Shown here piece by piece: positions 23,785 through 30,796 of a stretch of 49,507 nt of DNA (position 1 is its first letter; every line of letters starts with the position of its first letter). The notes beneath the pieces are model-generated. The model did not search any database and was not told the DNA's origin. It worked only from the letters and a program-made list of their open reading frames with translations. The position numbers and the translations under genes are program-made. The DNA is from Pseudomonadota bacterium (GTDB lineage Bacteria > Pseudomonadota > Alphaproteobacteria > Ferrovibrionales > Ferrovibrionaceae). Where the stretch lies: contig JAEYSS010000159.1 in the NCBI GenBank assembly GCA_023434425.1, positions 1 through 49,507 of the forward strand. Reading direction: 5' to 3'.

Positions 23785-24603
23785 TTAATGTGACGCCAGG
23801 CCGCGCAGGAGGGTTTCGCTGGCCTCGTTCGCCGGCAGGAAGCTCTCGATCCGCAGATCCTGCAGGGTGACATCCTGCGGCGTGCCAAATGTGGCGATCA
23901 TGGTGACGAGATCGAGCGCCAGGCCATCCTTCTCCACCGAGAAAGACAGCAAAGGCCTGGGCTCGGCCTCCCAGTCGACGCTGCGCCACAGCGCATCGAC
24001 ATCGGGATAGCCGCGTACCTCGGCGAGCACGGCGGCTGCCGCCGGACTGTCCATCGCCTCCCGCTGCAGCCGGTGCAGCAGGTTGCCCGCCACATCGCGC
24101 CAGTTGCGGATATGGGGCCGCGCACCCTGCGGATGCAGCGGCAGCTTCATGAAGTTGACCGGTTTCGAGGGATCGAAAGTCGGACCCAGCAGGAAACCGA
24201 TCATGCGCTGGGCCGCCTGGTTGGCGAGCTGCACCGTCCAGCCGGCATCGACCACGACGGCAGGAAACGGTTCATGCTGTTTCAGCAGCAGATCGAGCGC
24301 ATGGCGCGCCTCGGCCAGCTGCGGCGCATCCAGCCTGCTCTCGCGATAGGCCGCGGCGAAGCCCGCCGCATGCAGCAGGCGATTGCGCTCGCGCAGCGGC
24401 ATATCCAGCAGTTCGGCGAGATGCAGCACCATCTGGCGGCTCGGCCGCGCACGGCCCGATTCCAGGAAGCTGACATGGCGCTGCGACACACCGCCGTTTT
24501 CGGCGAGGTCGAGCTGACTTAAGCCCCGGCGGCGGCGCCATTGCCGCATCAACGTGCCGAAACCGGCCGCCGATGTCGCCTGTGAAAGGCCCGCTTCGCT
24601 CAT
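23785..24603 (-). CDS. HTH regulator with MmyB-like ligand domain
   Basis: A 272-residue XRE-type regulator. The N-terminal helix-turn-helix is LMRQWRRRRGLSQLDLAENG followed by GVSQRHVSFLESGRARPSRQ (about 18-57). The C-terminal two thirds match the MmyB-like ligand-binding domain: HEPFPAVVVDAGWTVQLANQ, AAQRMIGFL, NLLHRLQREAMDSP and ...EPRPLLSFSVEKDGLALDLVT. Ligand unknown; fatty-acid binding has been proposed for the family. ATG 24603 gives the family N-terminus. A small membrane protein gene lies 86 bp upstream in the same direction. Confidence 0.88.
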   Translation of the reverse strand: MSEAGLSQATSAAGFGTLMRQWRRRRGLSQLDLAENGGVSQRHVSFLESGRARPSRQMVLHLAELLDMPLRERNRLLHAAGFAAAYRESRLDAPQLAEARHALDLLLKQHEPFPAVVVDAGWTVQLANQAAQRMIGFLLGPTFDPSKPVNFMKLPLHPQGARPHIRNWRDVAGNLLHRLQREAMDSPAAAAVLAEVRGYPDVDALWRSVDWEAEPRPLLSFSVEKDGLALDLVTMIATFGTPQDVTLQDLRIESFLPANEASETLLRGLASH

Positions 24604-24689
24604 CTGCGTCTCCGTTTTTATGCCGGCAGTCTGGAGAGTGCCATTCTTTGAGTAAAGGCAGGGCGGCCTGTCCGGCCGCCCCGGCCGGA

Positions 24690-25112
24690 TCAGACGGCAA
24701 GGGGCGCGCCGTGACCCCGCAGCAGCCGCAGCTTCCACAACCCGATCAGGGCGGTATCCAGCGCCACGACGGCGAGCGCCGCCATGCCCCAGGCGCTGAA
24801 GCTGGCGGGGAAGGCCGCGATCAGCGCGAAGGTGCCGATCACCCAGCCGGCATCCGCAATCGCCGTGATCGCCAGCACCGGGCGGTCGAGGCTTGGCTTT
24901 GCCGAGGCGAGCAACAGCAGGCCGGCATAGGCGACCAGCAGAATGCCGAGCTCCCACAGCACCGTGGCGGTGGCAAAGCCCAGCACGCTCTCCTGAACGG
25001 GCAGCAGGAAACCGGCCAGCCAGGCCGGAGCGAGCAGGCCGGGCAGCCCGCAGGCGGCGCAGAGTGCAGCATCGAGACGCAGGATCGTGGTGGAACGGGT
25101 CTTGGGCATCAT
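24690..25112 (-). CDS. Small four-helix membrane protein
   Basis: A 140-residue protein with four hydrophobic helices: residues about 15-40 (ALCAACGLPGLLAPAWLAGF), 45-65, 75-100 (VLAITAIADAGWVIGTFALI) and 105-128. A short basic C-terminus (KLRLLRGHGAP) would lie inside. I do not recognise a named family with certainty; it resembles small integral membrane proteins found next to MmyB-like regulators. The regulator gene follows on the same strand, so regulation by it is plausible. Confidence 0.7.
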   Translation of the reverse strand: MMPKTRSTTILRLDAALCAACGLPGLLAPAWLAGFLLPVQESVLGFATATVLWELGILLVAYAGLLLLASAKPSLDRPVLAITAIADAGWVIGTFALIAAFPASFSAWGMAALAVVALDTALIGLWKLRLLRGHGAPLAV

Positions 25113-25144
25113 GATCGGGCTCCTGTTCAGAGGGGAACTGGAGC

Positions 25145-25338
25145 GAATATTCAGTTAGATCAGTAGGTTAACAATTACCAAGGAGGTAATAAAGCCGGCC
25201 GGAGCCAGCTTATTTCTACATTTATGAATAGCTATTATTAGTATTTTCTCATAATTCCTCGTATTAACTGATTGACTCTCATTTATGGGCGTTAAATAAA
25301 TCTTTCCACACAAGCTGCTGGCGACAGAGAGGCGGGCC
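25145..25338 (+). promoter_or_regulatory. AT-rich control region of the sulfate-assimilation operon
   Basis: About 190 bp clearly poorer in GC than the surroundings. It contains the dyad ATTACC-AAGGA-GGTAAT (25174-25190), the palindrome AATAGCTATT (25227-25236), and TTGACT (25272) with a weak TAAATA-like -10 (25293). TTGACT is 67 bp before ATG 25339. CysB-like LysR regulators bind AT-rich sites at such positions, but I cannot define the box. No gene is visible here. Confidence 0.5.
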
Positions 25339-26721
25339 ATGCATAGCTTTCCGGGATTTCTGAACCTTCGGGACCGTCTGGTCCTGGTGGCCGGTGGCGG
25401 CGAAAACGCCGCCCGCAAGATCCGCTTGCTGCGCAAAGCCGGTGCGCGCCTCCGCGTCGTCGCGCCGGAGCTCAATCCTGAACTGCTCGCGCTGGTCGCT
25501 GGGGGCGCCGCCGAACATCACGCAGATTTTTCGCCTGCGCTGCTCGATGAGGTGCGCCTCGTCATTTCCGCCTATGGCGATGCGCGCGACGAAGCCGTTG
25601 CCGCTGTCGCACAGCAGCGCGGCCTGCTGGTGAATGTGGTGGATCGCGCCGATCTCTCCGACTTCACCGTGCCAGCCATTGTCGAGCGTGGCGACATCAC
25701 CATCGGCATTTCCTCCAACGGGACGGCGCCGCTGCTGCTCGGCCGCATCCGTGCGCAGATCGAAGCGCTGCTGCCGGCAAGGCTTGGCGATGTGGCGGCG
25801 CTGGCCGGCGAATTCCGTGGCACGGTGGCGCGCGTGATCAATGAGCCCGCCCTGCGCAAGCGCTTCTGGCAGCGCGTCTTCGACGGTCCGGTGGCCGCGA
25901 AAGTGCTGGCTGGCGACCGCGCCGGTGCGCGCGCCGCGCTGATGGCCGACCTCAACAGCCGGCAGGATGAGCTGACAGGTCAGGTGACACTGGTCGGCGC
26001 CGGTCCCGGCGATCCCGACCTGCTGACCATCGCCGCGCAGCGCGCCCTGATGGATGCCGATATCGTGCTCTATGACGCATTGGTGGCGCCGGAGATCCTC
26101 GACCGCGTGCGCCGCGATGCCGAGCGGGTGTCGGTCGGCAAACGGAAAGGCCGGCACGGCATTGGCCAGGACGAGATCAATGCCCAGCTCGCCGCGCATG
26201 CCGCACTCGGCAAGAAAGTTGTGCGGCTCAAGGCCGGCGATCCCTTCATCTTCGCCCGCGGCGGCGAGGAGATGGACTATCTCAGCCAGCGCGACATCCC
26301 GGTCTCGGTCGTCCCCGGTATCACCGCGGCACTCGGCTGCGCCGCCAGCGCCGGCATTCCGCTGACCCATCGCGAACTCAGCCACGGCATCAGCCTGGTC
26401 AGCGGCCAGCTGAAGGACGGCGAAGAGAATTTTGCCTGGGCAGACCGAGCCGCGTCCGGTGAAACCGTCGTCGTTTATATGGGACTGTCGCAGGCCGCCA
26501 CGATCCGCGACCGCCTGATCGCCGCCGGCGCGACCCCGTCGCTGCCGGTCGCGCTGATCGAGAATGGCACTCGCCCCGGCCAGCAGGTCAGCGCCGGCTC
26601 GCTCAACGCCCTGCCTGCGCTGGCTGCGCAGCATGGTGGCGGACCGGTTCTGCTGATCATCGGCAAGGTTGCCGCCTATGCCAGATCTTCTGTTGCCGCG
26701 CAGCAGCGGCGCAGCGCGTAA
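25339..26721 (+). CDS. cysG: Siroheme synthase (trifunctional)
   Basis: A 460-residue fusion. The N-terminal half (1-205) is precorrin-2 dehydrogenase/ferrochelatase with the NAD motif VLVAGGGENAARKIRLLRKA and VERGDITIGISSNGTAPLLL. The C-terminal half (about 215-455) is uroporphyrinogen-III methyltransferase: VTLVGAGPGDPDLLTIAAQR, YDALVAPEILD, VRLKAGDPFIFARGGEE, VVPGITAALGCAASAGIPLT and the TRPGQQ end. It makes siroheme for the sulfite reductase encoded two genes downstream. GAGAGGCGGG precedes the start. Confidence 0.96.
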   Translation: MHSFPGFLNLRDRLVLVAGGGENAARKIRLLRKAGARLRVVAPELNPELLALVAGGAAEHHADFSPALLDEVRLVISAYGDARDEAVAAVAQQRGLLVNVVDRADLSDFTVPAIVERGDITIGISSNGTAPLLLGRIRAQIEALLPARLGDVAALAGEFRGTVARVINEPALRKRFWQRVFDGPVAAKVLAGDRAGARAALMADLNSRQDELTGQVTLVGAGPGDPDLLTIAAQRALMDADIVLYDALVAPEILDRVRRDAERVSVGKRKGRHGIGQDEINAQLAAHAALGKKVVRLKAGDPFIFARGGEEMDYLSQRDIPVSVVPGITAALGCAASAGIPLTHRELSHGISLVSGQLKDGEENFAWADRAASGETVVVYMGLSQAATIRDRLIAAGATPSLPVALIENGTRPGQQVSAGSLNALPALAAQHGGGPVLLIIGKVAAYARSSVAAQQRRSA

Positions 26722-26730
26722 GGACGCCCC

Positions 26731-27042
26731 ATGGCCAAAGCCCCCAAACTCAATAGCCAGCCGCAGGTGGTGACCGCCAATCATCTGCTGAGCGGTGATG
26801 TGGTTTACCTGACCAAGGAATCCAGCTGGTCGCGCCGCATTGTCGAGGCTGCCGTGGTCGCCAATGTCGAGGCCGGCGCTGCGTTGCTGGCCGAAGCCGA
26901 AGCACAGGCGAAGCAGAACATCGTCGTCGCGCCTTACCTCATTCCGGTGGATGCCAGCGTGACGCCGCCGAAGCCCATCCAGTATCGCGAAGTGCTGCGC
27001 GCCGAAGGGCCCAGCACCGAAAAAGCCAGGCCTGCAGCCTGA
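26731..27042 (+). CDS. DUF2849 family protein of the cys operon
   Basis: A 103-residue protein beginning 9 bp after cysG. The DUF2849 pattern is present: VTANHLLSGDVVYLTKESSW, WSRRIVEAAVVANVEAGAAL and VVAPYLIPVDASVTPPKPIQ with YREVLRAEGP. It sits between cysG and cysI in many alphaproteobacteria. An accessory role in sulfite reduction is likely from context, but its biochemical function is not established. No transmembrane segment or metal motif is visible. Confidence 0.88.
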   Translation: MAKAPKLNSQPQVVTANHLLSGDVVYLTKESSWSRRIVEAAVVANVEAGAALLAEAEAQAKQNIVVAPYLIPVDASVTPPKPIQYREVLRAEGPSTEKARPAA

Positions 27043-27055
27043 GTGAAGGACGCCT

Positions 27056-28714
27056 ATGTACCAGTATGACGAAATCGATCAGACCATGGTCGACGAGCGC
27101 GTCGCGCAGTTCCGCGACCAGGTCGCCCGCCGCCTGACCGGCGAGATCAGCGAAGACGAGTTCAAGCCGCTGCGCCTGCAGAACGGCCTGTATCTGCAAT
27201 TGCATGCCTATATGCTGCGCATCGCCATTCCCTATGGCACGCTGTCATCGCGGCAGCTGCGCGGCCTGGCGCAGATCGGCTGCACATACGACCGCGGCTG
27301 GGGCCATTTCACCACCCGGCAGAACCTGCAGTATAACTGGATCAAGCTGGAAGACGCGCCCGCCGCGCTGGCCGATCTGGCCAAGGTGCAGATGCATGCC
27401 ATCCAGACCAGCGGCAACTGCATCCGCAACACCACGACCGATCAGTTCGCCGGCGCCGCCCATGACGAGATCGAGGATCCGCGCGTCTGGTGCGAGATCA
27501 TCCGTCAGTGGTCGACCTTCCATCCGGAATTCAGTTTCCTGCCGCGCAAGTTCAAGATCGCCGTCACCGGCTCGCCGAACGACCGCGCCGCCGTGCGCGT
27601 GCATGATATCGGCCTGCGCATGCACAGGAACGACGCCGGCGAAGTCGGTTTCGAGGTGATCGTCGGCGGCGGCCTCGGCCGTTCACCCTTCATCGGCAAG
27701 ACGATCCGCGACTTCCTGCCCAAGCAGGATCTGCTGAGCTATCTGGAAAGCATCCTGCGCGTCTACAACCAGTTCGGCCGCCGCGACAACCTGTTCAAGG
27801 CGCGGATCAAGATCCTGGTGCATGAGATCGGCATCGAGACCATGCGCGAGAAGGTGGAAGCCGAATTCGCCGCCAGCAAAGATGGCGCGCTGAAACTGCC
27901 GCAGGAGGCCATCGACCAGATCGCGGCGCAGTTCGCCCCGCCGGCTTTTGAGACGCTGTCGGGCATTTCGGCCGACTATGCCAATGCCTTCCGCACAGAT
28001 TTCGAGTTCGGCCTGTGGGCGCGGCGCAACACCTTCAAACACAAGCAGCCGGGCTACAGCATCGTTACTGTCTCGCTGAAGAAGGAAGGCGCACCGCCGG
28101 GCGATGCCTCGGCCGAGCAGATGAATGCCGTGGCCGATATCGCCGACCGCTATTCCTTCGGCGAAATCCGCGTCACACATGAGCAGAATCTGGTTCTGCC
28201 GCATGTGAAGCAGTCCGACCTGCCGGCCGTGTTCAGGGCGCTGCAGGCCTACGACCTCGCCACGCCGAATGTCGGTCTGGCCTCCGACATCATCGCCTGC
28301 CCCGGCCTGGATTACTGCGCGCTGGCCAATGCCCGCTCGATCCCGATTGCCCAGCAGATCGCGTTGCGCTTCAGGAACTGGGAACGCGCGCATGACATCG
28401 GCGAGCTGAAGATCAAGATTTCCGGCTGCATCAATGCCTGCGGGCATCATCATGTCGGCCATATCGGCATTCTCGGCGTCGACAAGGCCGGTGAGGAATT
28501 CTACCAGATCACGCTGGGCGGCGCGGCCGACGACCAGGCCGCCATTGGCGACCTGATCGGCCCGTCACTGAATACGAAGGACGCAGTGAACGCCATCGAC
28601 ACGCTGGTCGAGACCTATTTGCGCCTGCGTAAATCCAGCGACGAGCGTTTCCTCGACACCTATCGTCGCGTGGGCCTCGCCCCGTTCAAGGAGGCCGTTT
28701 ATGCCGTTGCTTAA
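27056..28714 (+). CDS. cysI: Siroheme-dependent nitrite/sulfite reductase
   Basis: A 552-residue hemoprotein with two ferredoxin-like and two siroheme-binding repeats; it reduces sulfite to sulfide with six electrons. The substrate-side motif is GWGHFTTRQNLQYNWIKLED. The [4Fe-4S]/siroheme cysteines occur in ACPGLDYC (about 415 and 421) and SGCINACGHHH (about 459 and 463). Neighbours (siroheme synthase, cysH, cysD) favour sulfite rather than nitrite as substrate. It overlaps the DUF934 gene by 14 bp. Confidence 0.94.
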   Translation: MYQYDEIDQTMVDERVAQFRDQVARRLTGEISEDEFKPLRLQNGLYLQLHAYMLRIAIPYGTLSSRQLRGLAQIGCTYDRGWGHFTTRQNLQYNWIKLEDAPAALADLAKVQMHAIQTSGNCIRNTTTDQFAGAAHDEIEDPRVWCEIIRQWSTFHPEFSFLPRKFKIAVTGSPNDRAAVRVHDIGLRMHRNDAGEVGFEVIVGGGLGRSPFIGKTIRDFLPKQDLLSYLESILRVYNQFGRRDNLFKARIKILVHEIGIETMREKVEAEFAASKDGALKLPQEAIDQIAAQFAPPAFETLSGISADYANAFRTDFEFGLWARRNTFKHKQPGYSIVTVSLKKEGAPPGDASAEQMNAVADIADRYSFGEIRVTHEQNLVLPHVKQSDLPAVFRALQAYDLATPNVGLASDIIACPGLDYCALANARSIPIAQQIALRFRNWERAHDIGELKIKISGCINACGHHHVGHIGILGVDKAGEEFYQITLGGAADDQAAIGDLIGPSLNTKDAVNAIDTLVETYLRLRKSSDERFLDTYRRVGLAPFKEAVYAVA

Positions 28715-29219
28715 AGATGGTCGCCTGACCGGCGAAGATGCTTTCCAGCCGGTGGCCGACGATGCCGCCCTGCCGGAAAACGGCGCCGTGCTGGTGACCT
28801 ATGCCCGCTGGCAGGCCGACAAGGACCGGCTCTCGGGTCGCAACGATCCGCTCGGCATCGTCCTGCCGAATACTCTGGACATTCTCGGCTTCGGGCCCGA
28901 AGCCGAGCGCTTCGACCTGATCGTCCTGCAGTTCCCCAAGTTCAGCGACGGACGCGCCTACAGCCAGGCCCGCCTGCTGCGCGAACGCTTCGGCTACCAG
29001 GGCGAGCTGCGCGCCACCGGCCATGTGCTGCAGGACCAGCTCTGGCATATGCAGCGCAGCGGCTTCGATGCCTTCGAGATTCCGCGTGCAGATGCCGCCG
29101 AGGCCTTTGCGAAAGCCAGCCGCAGCTTCAGCCATGTCTATCAACCCACGAATGACGGCCGGGTCAGCGCGCTGAAGCAGCGCCTGGCTATGGCACGCAG
29201 GCAGGAGGCTGCCGAATGA
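28701..29219 (+). CDS. DUF934 family protein of the cys operon
   Basis: A 172-residue protein with the DUF934 core: NDPLGIVLPNTLDILGFGPE, DLIVLQFPKFSDGRAYSQAR, LLRERFGYQGELRATGHVLQ and DQLWHMQRSGFDAFEI. It is found beside cysI and cysH in alpha- and betaproteobacteria and is thought to assist sulfite reduction, but its mechanism is unproven. It overlaps cysI by 14 bp and cysH by 4 bp, indicating tight translational coupling. Confidence 0.92.
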   Translation: MPLLKDGRLTGEDAFQPVADDAALPENGAVLVTYARWQADKDRLSGRNDPLGIVLPNTLDILGFGPEAERFDLIVLQFPKFSDGRAYSQARLLRERFGYQGELRATGHVLQDQLWHMQRSGFDAFEIPRADAAEAFAKASRSFSHVYQPTNDGRVSALKQRLAMARRQEAAE

Positions 29220-29944
29220 GCGCGCTCGCCTTTGCCGGCCTCGACCTCCACGACTACGCCGCCTCGCTGAATGCGCAGATGCAGGGCCGTTCGGCCGAGG
29301 ATGTGCTGAATATCGCGATCCGCGACCTGTTCCCCGGCCAGATCGCGCTGGTCTCATCCTTCGGTGCGGAGTCCGCTGTGCTGCTGCATCTGGCGGCGCG
29401 GACCGACAAGGCGACGCCGGTGCTGTTCCTCGATACCGGCAAGCTGTTCGCGCAGACGCTGACATACCGCGATGCGCTGATCGACCGCCTGGGCCTGAGC
29501 GATGTACGCGTGCTGACGCCGGACCAGACGCAGCTGGCCGCGCAGGATGACGGTGGCACGCTGTGGTTCCGCGATGCCGAAGCCTGCTGCAGCATCCGCA
29601 AGGTGCAACCGCTGCAGCGTGCGCTGAAGCCGTTTGCCGCCTGGATCAACGGCCGCAAACGTTACCAGGCCGGCACGCGGCGCGGTATCGCGCTGGTGGA
29701 GGCCGAGGGCGCGCGGCTGAAGTTCAATCCGCTGGCCGGCTGGTCGGCGGCCGAGATCGACGCCTATTTCGCCCGCCACGACCTGCCGCGTCATCCGCTG
29801 GTGGCCGACGGCTATCTCTCGATCGGCTGTGCCACCTGCACCCAGCCGGTGGCGGCAGGCCAGGAAGTGCGCTCGGGCCGCTGGCAGGGCCGCGAAAAGA
29901 CCGAATGCGGCATTCATCTGCCCATTCCGGCGGTCAATCCCTGA
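29216..29944 (+). CDS. cysH: Adenylyl-/phosphoadenylyl-sulfate reductase, [4Fe-4S] type
   Basis: A 242-residue thioredoxin-dependent reductase that yields sulfite. The PP-loop is SSFGAES (47-53). The paired cysteines CC (124-125) and CATC (205, 208) are the [4Fe-4S] ligands of the bacterial APS-reductase type, and ECGIH near the C-terminus holds the nucleophile Cys231. Enzymes with this cluster normally prefer APS, while classical PAPS reductases lack it. The downstream CysC domain makes PAPS, so the true substrate preference is open. Confidence 0.94.
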   Translation: MSALAFAGLDLHDYAASLNAQMQGRSAEDVLNIAIRDLFPGQIALVSSFGAESAVLLHLAARTDKATPVLFLDTGKLFAQTLTYRDALIDRLGLSDVRVLTPDQTQLAAQDDGGTLWFRDAEACCSIRKVQPLQRALKPFAAWINGRKRYQAGTRRGIALVEAEGARLKFNPLAGWSAAEIDAYFARHDLPRHPLVADGYLSIGCATCTQPVAAGQEVRSGRWQGREKTECGIHLPIPAVNP

Positions 29945-29950
29945 ACTTTA

Positions 29951-29992
29951 TTAATACTTTCGGTCTAAAAGTACCGGCGTAGAGTGTATTAA
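29951..29992. promoter_or_regulatory. Nested inverted repeats between cysH and cysD
   Basis: TTAATAC (29951-29957) and GTATTAA (29986-29992) form an outer dyad; ACTTT (29956-29960) and AAAGT (29967-29971) an inner one. The 51-bp gap is AT-rich, unlike neighbouring junctions. It may be an mRNA processing hairpin or an internal regulatory site; no T-run supports termination. Confidence 0.4.
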
Positions 29993-29995
29993 GCC

Positions 29996-30796
29996 ATGCA
30001 TGATGATCTAGACTCCCTCGAAGCCCAGAGCATCTACATCCTGCGCGAGGCCTACAGCCGCATCAAGCCGATGGCGATGCTGTGGTCGCTCGGCAAGGAT
30101 TCCAACGTGATGATCTGGCTGGCCAAGAAGGCCTTCCTGGGCCGCGTGCCGTTTCCGGTCGCGCATCTGGATACCGGGCTGGAATTCCCCAAGACCTATG
30201 CCTTCCGCGACCGCTATGCGACGGAGTGGAACCTGGAACTGATCAAGGATGCCTGCCCGCCGCTGGAGGCGACCGATCCGACCCTGCCGCACAATTCGCG
30301 CATCGCCGCGCGCAAGACGCTCGGCCTGAAGGAAGCCATCAGCAAGTACGGCTGGAAGGGCGTGATCGCCGGCATCCGCCGCGACGAACAGGCGACCCGC
30401 GCCAAGGAACGCGTGTTCAGTCCGCGTGACGACGCCGGCGCCTGGGACTTCCGCGACCAGCCGCCCGAACTCTGGGACCATTTCGCCTCCGACCTGCCCG
30501 ATGGCGTGCATATGCGCATCCACCCGCTGCTGCACTGGACCGAGCTGGATATCTGGCGCTACATCAAGCGCGAAGGCATTCCGGTGGTGCCGCTGTATTT
30601 CGCCAATGCCGAGAACAAGCGGTTCCGCTCGCTGGGCGAGATCGGCATTACCTTCCCGATCAGCAGCCCGGCGCGCACTATCGACGAGATCATCGCCGAA
30701 CTGGCCGTGACGCGCGAACCCGAACGCGCCGGCCGCGCCATGGACCACGACAGCGAGGATGCTTTCGAGCGCCTGCGCGTCGCCGGCTATATGTGA
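29996..30796 (+). CDS. cysD: Sulfate adenylyltransferase small subunit
   Basis: A 266-residue PP-loop protein that, with CysN, forms APS from ATP and sulfate. Signature: LEAQSIYILREAYSRIKPMA, the PP-loop MLWSLGKDSNVMIWLAKKAF, HLDTGLEFPKTYAFRDRYA, GIRRDEQATRAKERVFSPRD and WTELDIWRYIKREGIPVVPL. It lacks some N-terminal residues of longer homologues but all active-site motifs are present. Its stop overlaps the cysN-cysC start. Confidence 0.95.
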   Translation: MHDDLDSLEAQSIYILREAYSRIKPMAMLWSLGKDSNVMIWLAKKAFLGRVPFPVAHLDTGLEFPKTYAFRDRYATEWNLELIKDACPPLEATDPTLPHNSRIAARKTLGLKEAISKYGWKGVIAGIRRDEQATRAKERVFSPRDDAGAWDFRDQPPELWDHFASDLPDGVHMRIHPLLHWTELDIWRYIKREGIPVVPLYFANAENKRFRSLGEIGITFPISSPARTIDEIIAELAVTREPERAGRAMDHDSEDAFERLRVAGYM

